DNA of 64,000 nt from Sedimentitalea sp041224545. GTDB lineage: Bacteria; Pseudomonadota; Alphaproteobacteria; Rhodobacterales; Rhodobacteraceae. A program made the position numbers and the translations under genes. The notes under the pieces are model-generated. The model had not been told where the DNA came from. It worked only from the letters and a program-made list of their open reading frames with translations, and ran no database searches. Positions within the stretch are counted from its first letter, which is position 1. Each line of letters opens with the position of its first letter. The stretch lies in contig NZ_JBGFGP010000163.1 in assembly GCF_041224545.1 (NCBI RefSeq), positions 148,902 to 212,901 on the forward strand, written 5' to 3'. Positions 18,734-28,594 of the stretch are shown piece by piece.

Positions 18734-19594
18734 TCAGGCGGATGGTTCGTCCAGAAAGCCGGTGATCAGCGCGCCGACTTCGGTGCGCCGCGAATACATC
18801 AACAGATGCCCCGCCTGATAGATCTTGATACGGGATTTCGGCACCAGCGCAGCGAGCGCGATCTGGTTCGCCACCGGGATCAGCGTATCCAGCGCACCGC
18901 CAATAACCTGCGTCGGTTGTTGCAGGCGGGCCAGCCACGGTAGGCTGGTCCAGCTGCACAATGCGCGGACCTGCGCGGAATAACCCTCATAGCTCGGCCG
19001 GATCGCGTGTTTGGCATATTGCCTGAACAATGCCGGCTGCAACATCGCCTCTCCGCCATACATGAACGGGCCGATGAAATCGCCATAGGTCTTGTTGACA
19101 TAACGCATGGGAAACATGATCTCGGCCAGCGCGAGCGGCGTACCCCACCAGCTGCCGATCCCGCCCGCCGAGGTGATGGCGAGCACCAGCTTGCGCACCA
19201 GCTGCGGATGGTCATGCGCCAGTTGCTGGGCCAGCGCGCCACCCCATGAAATACCCATCACATCGCATTCGCCGATCGCCAGTTCATCCAGAACCTGGCG
19301 CAACATCGCGGCATGTTGGGGAATGGTGGTATCTGTTCCGGGCACATCCGAGCGCCCCACTCCGGCGGCATCAAAGGTGATGATCGGACGGTCAGGAAAT
19401 TCGTGCATCAGCGGATAGAGGATCTCCACCGCCTGCCCCAACCCGTTGCAGATCACCATCGGAACGCCAGAGCGGCCTTCGCAAACCGAAAACACCCGCA
19501 GGTTCACGCCCTTTGCGCGGATGGTCCGGAACACGCCACCATCCGGCGCGGCATGACTGTCTGGCACGATACGATACTCCTGCTCTTCCCTCAT
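18734..19594 (-). CDS. phaZ: Intracellular polyhydroxyalkanoate depolymerase-like alpha/beta hydrolase
   Basis: 286 residues from ATG 19594, 11 bases after the phaC stop. It has an alpha/beta-hydrolase fold with the nucleophile elbow MGISWGGALAQQLAHDHP, a likely catalytic Asp in GGALDTLIPVANQ and His in YQAGHLLMYS. The elbow and the MVICNGLGQAVEIL N-terminal block resemble intracellular medium-chain-length PHA depolymerases of pseudomonads. No signal peptide is present, which fits attack on cytoplasmic granules. The neighbouring PHA synthase supports the assignment. A generic ester hydrolase role cannot be excluded. The SD is weak, suggesting coupling to phaC translation. Confidence 0.82.
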   Translation of the reverse strand: MREEQEYRIVPDSHAAPDGGVFRTIRAKGVNLRVFSVCEGRSGVPMVICNGLGQAVEILYPLMHEFPDRPIITFDAAGVGRSDVPGTDTTIPQHAAMLRQVLDELAIGECDVMGISWGGALAQQLAHDHPQLVRKLVLAITSAGGIGSWWGTPLALAEIMFPMRYVNKTYGDFIGPFMYGGEAMLQPALFRQYAKHAIRPSYEGYSAQVRALCSWTSLPWLARLQQPTQVIGGALDTLIPVANQIALAALVPKSRIKIYQAGHLLMYSRRTEVGALITGFLDEPSA

Positions 19595-19605
19595 AGATCG
19601 CGAGA

Positions 19606-21324
19606 CTAGCCGTCTTGCGGCACCTGTTCCAGAACATAGGTTCCCGGTGCCGGGGCGAGCACCGGATGCTTGCGGTTGCCAAGGGTCTTGGGAGCCGTCC
19701 GCTGCGCATCTCCGCTGGTCTCGTCGAGCCATTGCAACCAGTGCGGCCACCAGCTTCCCTCGGATTTCGTGGCCGACGCCAGCCAATCCTCGGCCGATCC
19801 GGTGCGCTTGCCACCGGACATGAAATGGCGGCGGTTCCTGACCGGGTGATTGATCACGGTGCCCGAAACATGCCCGCCTGACGTCAGCACGAATTCCGCC
19901 TCTTGCGGCAGCAAGGTCGTCGAGGAATACGAGGTTTTCCACGGCACGATATGATCCCCTGTCGCGGCAAGGAAATAGCACGGTACGTCGATGTTCCCGC
20001 AGTCGACCGGCGTGTCGAGCAGGGTCAGCGCGCCGGGTTCCTTCAGCCGGTTGGCATGGTACATCTCCTCGACGAAATAGGAATACCATTTGGCCGGCAG
20101 GTTCGATGTATCCGCATTCCAGTACAATACGTCAAAGGGCGGCGGCGTCTTGCCCTTGAGATAGTTGTTGACCACAAACCCCCAGATCGATTCATTCACG
20201 TGCAACATCGCCATCGCGCGGGCAATGTCGCGACCCGGTGCCACCCTGGCCGTTTCCAGCCTTTGCTGATAGGCAGCGATCTGGGCATCATCGATAAACA
20301 CCTCGACCTCGCCCGGATCGCTGAAATCGAGCATCGCCGACAGGAACGTGGCTGACCCGACGAGCGATTTCTGTGCCTGCGGCATGACCGCCAGCGCCGC
20401 CAGCAGCAACGTTCCGCCATTGCACCATGACAGCAGGTCGATCTTCTCTGACTTCGCGACATCCGCCGTTGCATCGATCGCGGCCAGAACCCCCTCGGTG
20501 ATGTATTCGTCCCAGCCGTAATCCTGCGTCTCCTCGCCGGCGTTTCGCCACGAGATCATGAAGACGGAATTCCCCTCCTCCAGCAGGTAGCGCACCATCG
20601 ACTTCTTTTCATTGATGTCAAAGATGTAGAACTTGTTGACACAGGGCGGCACGATCAGGATCGGATTGGCGCGGACCTTCGGCGTCACCGGTTCATACTG
20701 GATCACTTCGATCAGCGAATTTCGATAGATCACGGCACCCGGCGTCGTCGCCAGGTTCTCGCCGACCTTGAAGGCCGACTCGTCGGTCGTGGTGATATAG
20801 CCCTTTTCCAGATCGGCCAGCAGGTTCTGGAACCCGTCAACAAGGCTCTTGCCGCCGGTTTCCTGCGCCAGCCTGAGCACTTCCGGATTCATCAGGGCGA
20901 AATTCGACGGCGAAAGGCTGTCGGCAGCGACGCGGGCGTAAAAGCTGAGCTTGCGCTGCTCGTGTTCGGGCAGACCCGCCTTGTCCGCCAGATCGACCAT
21001 TGCCTTGGCCGTCATTTCATAGGATTGGCGCAGGAAGGGATAAATACCCTCGCTCCAGGCCTCGTCGCCAAACCGGTGATCCTTGCTCGGGGTCGCATCG
21101 CCCGCCATTCCCGACAGCCAGAGCTGTGCCATATCGGCCTGGTAGGAGGACCAGGTCTTGAGCCAATCACCCCAGGTATCTGCCGCGAGCATGGTTTGCG
21201 CGGCCCGGTTCCAGGAGTCGAGAAATTTCTGGTGTCCGCTCGTATGCATACCCTTGAACACGGGATGGGTCCTGGTCGCGGTCAGCATCATGTCTGACAA
21301 GGTCTTGGTGAAATCCTGATCCAT
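19606..21324 (-). CDS. phaC: Class I poly(3-hydroxyalkanoate) synthase
   Basis: 572 residues from ATG 21324. GGAGG lies 5 bases upstream of it and overlaps an earlier in-frame ATG (21336), which is therefore less likely. The lipase-like box LLSWCNGGTLLLAAL carries the catalytic Cys near residue 298. Catalytic Asp is in TGDHIVPWKTSY and His in GGHVSGTVINHP (near residue 481). Family blocks PPCVNKFYIFDIN and VFMISWRNAGEE are present. The enzyme polymerises hydroxyacyl-CoA on cytoplasmic granules. Length and motifs fit class I, which normally prefers short-chain monomers. No phasin or PhaR gene is in the window. It lies 138 bases downstream of lpd. Confidence 0.96.
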   Translation of the reverse strand: MDQDFTKTLSDMMLTATRTHPVFKGMHTSGHQKFLDSWNRAAQTMLAADTWGDWLKTWSSYQADMAQLWLSGMAGDATPSKDHRFGDEAWSEGIYPFLRQSYEMTAKAMVDLADKAGLPEHEQRKLSFYARVAADSLSPSNFALMNPEVLRLAQETGGKSLVDGFQNLLADLEKGYITTTDESAFKVGENLATTPGAVIYRNSLIEVIQYEPVTPKVRANPILIVPPCVNKFYIFDINEKKSMVRYLLEEGNSVFMISWRNAGEETQDYGWDEYITEGVLAAIDATADVAKSEKIDLLSWCNGGTLLLAALAVMPQAQKSLVGSATFLSAMLDFSDPGEVEVFIDDAQIAAYQQRLETARVAPGRDIARAMAMLHVNESIWGFVVNNYLKGKTPPPFDVLYWNADTSNLPAKWYSYFVEEMYHANRLKEPGALTLLDTPVDCGNIDVPCYFLAATGDHIVPWKTSYSSTTLLPQEAEFVLTSGGHVSGTVINHPVRNRRHFMSGGKRTGSAEDWLASATKSEGSWWPHWLQWLDETSGDAQRTAPKTLGNRKHPVLAPAPGTYVLEQVPQDG

Positions 21325-21462
21325 CGGGTCCTCCATGGGTGTCGTCGCTGCGGCCTGACCCGCAATCTGTCTTTATGTGCTCAGCGCCCCGGCAAGCCGT
21401 CAAAGCCCGGGCACCTTTTGCCTCATGAACGCAACCGCGTCCACCTGATCGCCCTTTCGCGT

Positions 21463-22857
<1,395 letters not shown>

Positions 22858-22859
22858 GA

Positions 22860-24512
22860 TCAGTCCTCCAGCAACAGCAGCGCAGGGGTTTCCAGCAGCA
22901 TCTTGAGTTTCTGCACGAAAACCGCGGCATCCCAGCCATCGATGACCCGGTGATCAAAGCTGCACGAGATGTTCATCTTCTTGCGGGGAACGAAACCCGA
23001 CCCGTCCCAATGCGGTCGCACCTCCATCTTGTTGATCCCGACAATCGCAACCTCGGGATAGTTGATGATCGGCGTCGTCGCGAGCGCGCCAAGCGGACCC
23101 AGCGAGGTGATGGTGATGGTCGACCCGCTCAGTTCGTCACGCTTGGCGCTGCCGTCACGCGCCGCGGTGGCCAGACGAGACAGTTCCGCAGCGCTTTCCC
23201 AAAGGTCCATCGCCTCGGCATGTCGCACCACCGGCACGATCAGCCCACCCGGCGTTTGCGTCGCGATGCCGATATGGACCGCGTCGAACTTGCGGACAAC
23301 ACTGTCGTCATCCTCGAAATGCGCGTTCATCTCCGGCTGGTCCGCAACCGCATCGGCAATCGCGCGGATCACGAAGGGCAGCACCGTCAGTTTGCCCTTG
23401 GTCTCGGCGCGCGCCCTGTTCAACTGTGCCCGCAGGTCCTCGAGGTCGCTCACATCGACCTCTTCGACAATCGTGATATGCGGGATCCGCGACTTGGACA
23501 ACGCCATGCGCTCGGCGATCTTGCGGCGCAGGCCGATCACCTTTTCCTCGGACTCGCCGGTGCGCATGGGCCGTTTTGCAGCGCCGCCACCTGTGAACTG
23601 TCCGCCTGTCTCGTGAAAATGCGTCAGGTCTTCATGGGTGATCCGTCCGGCGGGACCGCTGCCCGGCACACGCCGCAGATCAATGCCGAGTTCGCGCGCC
23701 CGCTTGCGCACCGACGGCGTCGTCAGCGGTTTTTCCCCTTCCGCACGGCGCTGTCCGGCGACCGGGACAGGTGCTTTGGATGCCTTGGGTTCGGGTGCCG
23801 GCGCCGGTTTCGCCACGGGTTTTACCGGGGCCGGAGCCGCGGCCGTGGATTTTGCCAGCTTGCCGGCCAGAGCCTCGGCCGTCGTATTGCCCGCGCCCTC
23901 GACCTCGATCACCATCAGGGTGCTGCCGATGGCCAGCGTGTCTCCGACCGCGCCGCCCAGAAACAGCACCTTGCCCGATACGTTGGTGGGGATTTCAACC
24001 GATGCCTTTTCGGTCATCACCTCGGCAACGACATCATCCTCGCGCAATTCCGCGCCGACGCTTGTCAGCCATGAGGTCAGTTCGGCCTCGGCGATGCCCT
24101 CGCCCACATCTGGAACCTTGATTTCGTACAGGCCCTTGCCCTCTGCGGCCTGAATGTCGATCGCAGGTGCCGCCGATGTCGGGCCGGCCAGCGGTTCGGG
24201 GTCCGCAGCAGGTGCAGCCGCAGGCGGGGTGTCGGCGGCGGCGGCCTGTTCGGCGGAGGTGTTCCCTTCGCCCTCGACTTCCAGCCGGATCAGGTCTGCC
24301 CCGATCGACATCTTGTCGCCCGCCTCGCCGCCAAGCCAGACCACCTTGCCCGAGACCGCAGCGGGAATCTCGACCGATGCCTTGTCGGTCATGACCTCGG
24401 CAAGCACCTCGTCCTCCTTGACCACATCACCGATCTTCACATGCCAGGCGCTCAGTTCGGCCTCGGCGATGCCCTCGCCGACATCAGGCAATTTCATCGT
24501 GAACAGTCCCAT
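22860..24512 (-). CDS. Branched-chain alpha-keto acid dehydrogenase E2 (dihydrolipoamide acyltransferase) with two lipoyl domains
   Basis: 550 residues from ATG 24512, two bases after the E1beta stop. Two tandem lipoyl domains are seen, each opening with LPDVGEGIAEAEL or VPDVGEGIAEAEL and each with a lipoylation motif (EVMTDKASVEIPA near residue 42, EVMTEKASVEIPT near residue 168). Ala/Pro-rich linkers lead to the E3-binding domain (TPSVRKRARELGIDLRRVPG, near 265) and the acyltransferase core with SCSFDHRVIDGWDAA (catalytic His near 522). The protein forms the core of the oxidative decarboxylation complex for valine, leucine and isoleucine keto acids. Two lipoyl domains are unusual for Bkd E2, where one is common. 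The assignment to Bkd rather than pyruvate dehydrogenase follows the E1 subunits. Confidence 0.9.
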   Translation of the reverse strand: MGLFTMKLPDVGEGIAEAELSAWHVKIGDVVKEDEVLAEVMTDKASVEIPAAVSGKVVWLGGEAGDKMSIGADLIRLEVEGEGNTSAEQAAAADTPPAAAPAADPEPLAGPTSAAPAIDIQAAEGKGLYEIKVPDVGEGIAEAELTSWLTSVGAELREDDVVAEVMTEKASVEIPTNVSGKVLFLGGAVGDTLAIGSTLMVIEVEGAGNTTAEALAGKLAKSTAAAPAPVKPVAKPAPAPEPKASKAPVPVAGQRRAEGEKPLTTPSVRKRARELGIDLRRVPGSGPAGRITHEDLTHFHETGGQFTGGGAAKRPMRTGESEEKVIGLRRKIAERMALSKSRIPHITIVEEVDVSDLEDLRAQLNRARAETKGKLTVLPFVIRAIADAVADQPEMNAHFEDDDSVVRKFDAVHIGIATQTPGGLIVPVVRHAEAMDLWESAAELSRLATAARDGSAKRDELSGSTITITSLGPLGALATTPIINYPEVAIVGINKMEVRPHWDGSGFVPRKKMNISCSFDHRVIDGWDAAVFVQKLKMLLETPALLLLED

Positions 24513-24514
24513 GC

Positions 24515-25528
24515 CTACGCCTCCATAAGCTGCTTCATCTTGCGCCCGACCCGTTCCGGCCCCGGAAAATAGGCCCATTCCTGCGCGTGCGGATAGGGCG
24601 TATCCCAACCCGCGATGCGTTCGACCGGCGCTTCCAGATGATAAAAGCACTCGGCCTGGACCTGAGCGGCCAGTTCCGCCCCGAAGCCCGAGGTCAGCGT
24701 CGCCTCGTGCAGGACGATACAACGGCCGGTCTTTTGCACCGATGCCATTATCGTTTCCGTATCGAGCGGCATCAGGGTGCGAAGATCGACCACCTCCGCA
24801 TCTATGCCCGTCTCTTCGGCCGCGGCGATGGCCACATGCACCATGGTTCCATATGTCACCACCGTCAGATCCCCGCCGGGCCGCGCTATCGCCGCCTTGC
24901 CCAGCGGCGTTTCATAATAGTCCGGGTCGACCTCGCCCAGAGGATGCGTCTTCCACGGTTGCACCGGCCGGTCGTGGTGGCCATCGAACGGGCCGTTGTA
25001 CAGCCGCTTGGGTTCAAGAAAGATCACCGGGTCCGGGTCGGCGATCGCGGCCAGCAACAGCCCCTTGGCATCCTGCGGGTTCGACGGGATCACCGTTTTC
25101 AGGCCGGACACATGGGTAAACAACGCTTCCGGGCTCTGGCTGTGGGTCTGCCCCCCCCAGATGCCCCCGCCCGACGGCATCCGCACCACCATCGGGCAGG
25201 TGAACTCACCCGCCGACCGATACCGCAGCCGTGCCGCTTCCGACACGATCTGATCATAGGCCGGGTACATGTAATCCGCGAATTGCACCTCGACGACGGG
25301 TTTCAACCCGTAGGCCGCCATACCGACCCCTGCGCCGACAATGCCCAGTTCGCTGATCGGCGCGTCGAAACAGCGTTCGGCCCCGTATTTTTCCTGCAGC
25401 CCGGCGGTGCAACGGAACACCCCGCCGAAATAGCCCACATCCTCTCCGAACACGACAACATCCTCGTCCCGCCCCATGGCGAGGTCATGAGCGTTCTGGA
25501 TCGCCGCGATCATCGTCATCTGTGCCAT
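24515..25528 (-). CDS. Branched-chain alpha-keto acid dehydrogenase E1 beta subunit
   Basis: 337 residues. The transketolase-type pyrimidine-binding domain starts with TMIAAIQNAHDLAMGRDEDV and VVFGEDVGYFGGVFRCTAGL, with the beta-subunit signatures GAERCFDAPISELGIVG and PVVEVQFADYMYPAYDQI. The C-terminal transketolase domain includes DLTVVTYGTMVH and EVVDLRTLMPLDTETI. It partners the E1alpha subunit to decarboxylate branched 2-oxo acids with thiamine diphosphate. The ATG is one base after the E1alpha stop. QSPEALFTHVSGLKTVIPS is the usual channel loop. Substrate class is inferred from similarity to 2-oxoisovalerate dehydrogenases. Confidence 0.93.
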   Translation of the reverse strand: MAQMTMIAAIQNAHDLAMGRDEDVVVFGEDVGYFGGVFRCTAGLQEKYGAERCFDAPISELGIVGAGVGMAAYGLKPVVEVQFADYMYPAYDQIVSEAARLRYRSAGEFTCPMVVRMPSGGGIWGGQTHSQSPEALFTHVSGLKTVIPSNPQDAKGLLLAAIADPDPVIFLEPKRLYNGPFDGHHDRPVQPWKTHPLGEVDPDYYETPLGKAAIARPGGDLTVVTYGTMVHVAIAAAEETGIDAEVVDLRTLMPLDTETIMASVQKTGRCIVLHEATLTSGFGAELAAQVQAECFYHLEAPVERIAGWDTPYPHAQEWAYFPGPERVGRKMKQLMEA

Positions 25529-25529
25529 G

Positions 25530-26762
25530 TCAGTATCCCACTTCGTGACGCTGTTTCACCAGATGCTGCGGCATCTCGGCATAGACATCCTCGAACATGT
25601 CCCGCGGTGACGGGACATGGCCCGAGTTCAGCGTACCGATGGCCTCGGCCCGTTTCTGGCAATCAATCACGCTGTCGGCGATTTCGGCCTCGGCCTGTTT
25701 GTGACGGTCGTCCGACCAGACACCGCGCCGGATCAGATGCGCCTTGAGCCGTTCGATCGGATCCCCGAGCGGCCAGGCCTCGTTCTCGGACTTGGGACGA
25801 TAGGCGCTCGGATCGTCCGAGGTCGAGTGCCCGCCGGCGCGATACGTGACATGCTCGATGATCGTCGGTCCAAGGTTCCTGCGTGCCCGTTCCGCCGCCC
25901 ATTTGCCGGCGGCATGAACCGCGAGATAATCGTTGCCATCGACCCGCAACGCGGGAATGCCAAAGCCGTGACCGCGCGATGCGAAGGTGTGGGCGCGGCC
26001 ACGTGCGATCCCCTGAAAGGTGGAAATTGCCCACTGGTTGTTGACGATATTCAAGACAACCGGAGCCTTGTAGGTAGACGCGAAAACCAGCGCCGCGTGG
26101 AAATCGCTCTCGGATGTCGAACCATCGCCGATCCACGAGGCCGCGATCCTTGTATCGCCCTTGATCGCCGACGCCATGCTCCAGCCGACGGCCTGGATGT
26201 ATTGCGTCGCAAGGTTGCCCGAGATCGAGAAAAATCCGTGTTCCCTGGACGAATACATCACCGGAAGCTGTCGTCCGTGCAGCGGATCGGCCTCGTTCGA
26301 GAAGATCTGGCACATCATGGTTTCCATTGGATAACCAGATGCGATCAGCAGGCCCGCCTGACGATAGGTCGGAAAATTCATGTCGCCTTTTTCCAGGGCC
26401 TTCTGAAACGCGCAGCTGATCGCCTCTTCGCCGAGATGCTGCATGTAGAACGAGGTCTTGCCCTGACGCTGCGCCAACATCATCCGCGCATCATAGGTGC
26501 GCAGGGTCATCATGTCGCGCAGGCCCTGCGCGAGCTCTTCGTCAGTCAGACCACCCGCCCAATCCCCTACGGCGTCGCCGTCATCGTCAAGCACGCGGAT
26601 GATCGTGAAGGCAAGGTCGCGAATATCCTCGGCCCGCGCATCCACATCCGGGCGACGGACCGAACCCGCCGCCGGGATCTCGACCCCGGAAAAATCCGGA
26701 ATGTCGCCCGGTCGGCATTCAGGCTTGGGAACATTCAGGGATAACGGCGCGTAATCAGTCAT
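25530..26762 (-). CDS. Branched-chain alpha-keto acid dehydrogenase E1 alpha subunit
   Basis: 410 residues, matching the usual length of bacterial 2-oxoisovalerate dehydrogenase alpha subunits. The thiamine-diphosphate/Mg motif is ASWIGDGSTSESDFHAALVF followed by LNIVNNQWAIST. The phosphorylation-loop region is YRAGGHSTSDDPSAYRP. The N-terminus (SLNVPKPECRPGDIPDFS) is the extended form characteristic of the branched-chain enzyme. The start is supported by GAGG nine bases upstream. It is the first gene of the four-gene bkd operon. The promoter should lie in 26763-26947, where no confident -35/-10 pair or regulator gene was found. Confidence 0.93.
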   Translation of the reverse strand: MTDYAPLSLNVPKPECRPGDIPDFSGVEIPAAGSVRRPDVDARAEDIRDLAFTIIRVLDDDGDAVGDWAGGLTDEELAQGLRDMMTLRTYDARMMLAQRQGKTSFYMQHLGEEAISCAFQKALEKGDMNFPTYRQAGLLIASGYPMETMMCQIFSNEADPLHGRQLPVMYSSREHGFFSISGNLATQYIQAVGWSMASAIKGDTRIAASWIGDGSTSESDFHAALVFASTYKAPVVLNIVNNQWAISTFQGIARGRAHTFASRGHGFGIPALRVDGNDYLAVHAAGKWAAERARRNLGPTIIEHVTYRAGGHSTSDDPSAYRPKSENEAWPLGDPIERLKAHLIRRGVWSDDRHKQAEAEIADSVIDCQKRAEAIGTLNSGHVPSPRDMFEDVYAEMPQHLVKQRHEVGY

Positions 26763-26947
26763 AACAACCTCGTTTCAGATGGATGGGTCATTTACCGGCA
26801 AGGGGCGCCGGAAGGCGCTGTTCATCGACGGCGGCCCGGTGTAGCCCCGGCCCGCAATTCGCTTGATCGGAACACTATTGCAGCAACGCGGGCGATAGGG
26901 AAGTGCCCGAAGGGAAACATCCGAAAAGGCTGCACACGGCATTGGAA

Positions 26948-27793
26948 TCAAAGCATTCCTTTCGCGATCCATTCGTCAAGCTGGCGACGGCTGATCTCGA
27001 AATGCATGCTGTCCTCGCGTCGGAAGCCAGCGCCCCAGACCCAGCCTTCGGCATGAAAGAAATCGGCCAGGATCGTCAGGCCCAACTGTGTCTTTCCGTC
27101 GGTAAAATTGTCCAGATGCCCGTCGATATTGAGATCGAGCGCCAACCCGTAGCTGTGGGTGGACAGGCTGTCCATGGTACCGCGTATCCGGCGCACACAG
27201 AGCGATCCCGAGGTGTTGATCCGCGCGTAGAGGTCCGGATCGGCGCGCCGCACGTTTTCAAACACCCGGCGCAACGAGTCCGCCGCCGGCTTGAGCATCT
27301 GAACCCGAATGGGCCCGACATTCTCCAGGACCAGCTTGCTCGCCAGTGCCTGGTTCGTCATCGGTTCGCAGGTGTCGCTCAGCGTGTCGCGCGGTCGGCC
27401 GAGCTTTTCCTCGAGATAGCTCGGGCCGGCAACCTGCAGCCCCCGGTTCACATTCAGCCGATCGGCGATCAGCACGACCTGCGCATAGGCGTCGATGATG
27501 TCATTCGGTCCCGTGCCGCGCAAGATCGCGTCTTCGTCGTCCGGATTTGGCGCAAGGGTGTTTTGCCGCCCCATCCCCGCTGCCAGGCCCGCAATCTGGC
27601 TCTCCTGCGTCTTCATGCGGTTCTGCAAATCCTCGACCTGCTGGCGCAGCATCTCGATCTCGATCCGCGCACCGGAATCCACCGCAGACCCCTGAAAATC
27701 CTCTTCGGACAAGAGATAGTTCAACCCCAGGAAGACGGCAGGCGCCAACACCAGCGCGACGGCAATGATGATCGCCGGGAGAAATCGCATCAT
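26948..27793 (-). CDS. Membrane-anchored M15-type (VanY/D-Ala-D-Ala carboxypeptidase-like) peptidase
   Basis: 281 residues. An N-terminal membrane helix (FLPAIIIAVALVLAPAVFLG) is followed by a short coiled coil (IEIEMLRQQVEDLQNRMKTQ). The C-terminal domain carries the M15 zinc-site pattern: SLSTHSYGLALDLNIDG (His and Asp ligands) and EDSMHFEIS (second His). Such enzymes cleave peptidoglycan peptides in the periplasm. The gene is divergent from the T6SS-associated ompA-like gene and lies at the edge of the T6SS locus. It could be a housekeeping carboxypeptidase or a cell-wall opener for the secretion apparatus; the sequence does not decide. The SD GAGGAC serves ATG 27793 or 27790. Confidence 0.78.
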   Translation of the reverse strand: MMRFLPAIIIAVALVLAPAVFLGLNYLLSEEDFQGSAVDSGARIEIEMLRQQVEDLQNRMKTQESQIAGLAAGMGRQNTLAPNPDDEDAILRGTGPNDIIDAYAQVVLIADRLNVNRGLQVAGPSYLEEKLGRPRDTLSDTCEPMTNQALASKLVLENVGPIRVQMLKPAADSLRRVFENVRRADPDLYARINTSGSLCVRRIRGTMDSLSTHSYGLALDLNIDGHLDNFTDGKTQLGLTILADFFHAEGWVWGAGFRREDSMHFEISRRQLDEWIAKGML

Positions 27794-27907
27794 GTCCTCA
27801 TCGTTTCGGGCAATTCAGCCTGCTTCAGGACAGCGAGTAAAGCGCTTTTTTCCTCGAACACGAAGAGAAACGGAACAATGCGACTGCATCGAATGGTTGC
27901 AAAACCG

Positions 27908-27936
27908 TTGTGACATGACAACGCGTCGTGTACAAT
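27908..27936 (+). promoter_or_regulatory. Candidate sigma-70-type promoter for ompA-like/ppkA unit
   Basis: TTGTGA (27908-27913) and TACAAT (27931-27936) are separated by exactly 17 bases and lie 38 bases before the ATG of the OmpA-like gene. They match the housekeeping consensus at 4/6 and 5/6 positions. The surrounding 60 bases are distinctly A/T-rich for this genome. AAGGA near 27965 is the ribosome binding site. This is pattern recognition only. Confidence 0.5.
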
Positions 27937-27974
27937 TTCTATTGTAACTTTTTTGCAGCAGCAAAGGACGCAAG

Positions 27975-28547
27975 ATGGGTTGTTTTTCCAGAATTTTCGC
28001 ATGCACACTTGCCCTTGGCCTTAGCTATGCAGTTCCCGGCACAGCCGTCGCCCAGACAGCGGACGAAATGACGGCCGAAGAAATCGCGGATGCGTTCAAG
28101 AAGCAGAAGACCCGGGGACTGGTGATCGTGCCCAGCGCACAGCAGAGCGGTACGACCGAAACCGCCACCGTCGCGCCAGCTGCCGCCAAGGAATACTCGG
28201 CGGTCACACCCGACGAGCAGGTCAATATCCAGATCGCCTTTGACTTTGACAGCGCCGCGTTGCGGGACGATCAGAAGCCCAAGCTCGTGACCCTCTGCGA
28301 GGTCATGAAGTCGGTCGATGTCGCGGTCTATCAGGTGGTCGGCCACACCGACAGTTCCGGAACCGCATCCTATAACGAACGGCTGTCCCTGCTGCGCGCG
28401 CAGGAGGTCAAGCGTCACCTGGTCGATGATTGCGGGCTTGCGGAAAACCGGATCGAGGCCATCGGCATGGGCGAAAGCGCCCCATATGACGCCGCCAACC
28501 CAAGAGCAGATGTCAATCGCCGGGTCGAATTCCAGGCATTGGGCTGA
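27975..28547 (+). CDS. OmpA-family peptidoglycan-binding protein, T6SS-associated
   Basis: 190 residues with a signal peptide (about residues 1-26, ending AVPGTAVAQ). A low-complexity Thr/Ala spacer leads to an OmpA-like domain: IAFDFDSAALRDDQKPKL, VVGHTDSSGTASYNERLSLL and RAQEVKRHLV, ending NPRADVNRRVEFQALG. Asp and Arg residues that bind diaminopimelate in this fold are kept (VGHTD and NRRVEF). It likely sits in the periplasm attached to peptidoglycan. It precedes ppkA by 47 bases on the same strand, so the two are probably one transcript. It could help anchor the machine in a locus without TssJ, or present a wall signal to PpkA; both are inference. Confidence 0.88.
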   Translation: MGCFSRIFACTLALGLSYAVPGTAVAQTADEMTAEEIADAFKKQKTRGLVIVPSAQQSGTTETATVAPAAAKEYSAVTPDEQVNIQIAFDFDSAALRDDQKPKLVTLCEVMKSVDVAVYQVVGHTDSSGTASYNERLSLLRAQEVKRHLVDDCGLAENRIEAIGMGESAPYDAANPRADVNRRVEFQALG

Positions 28548-28594
28548 GACCGCTGACGTTTGAAGCAGGACCAGATGCAGCAAGGGGCTGAGAC

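Noticed and set aside
19595..20089. N-terminal extension of the PHA depolymerase-like gene
   Set aside because: It would lie wholly within phaC in another frame and shows no family similarity; ATG 19594 fits the known protein length.
24515..25528. Pyruvate dehydrogenase rather than branched-chain complex
   Set aside because: E1alpha length and its extended N-terminus, plus the separate alpha and beta subunits with a dedicated E3, fit the branched-chain keto acid enzyme better.
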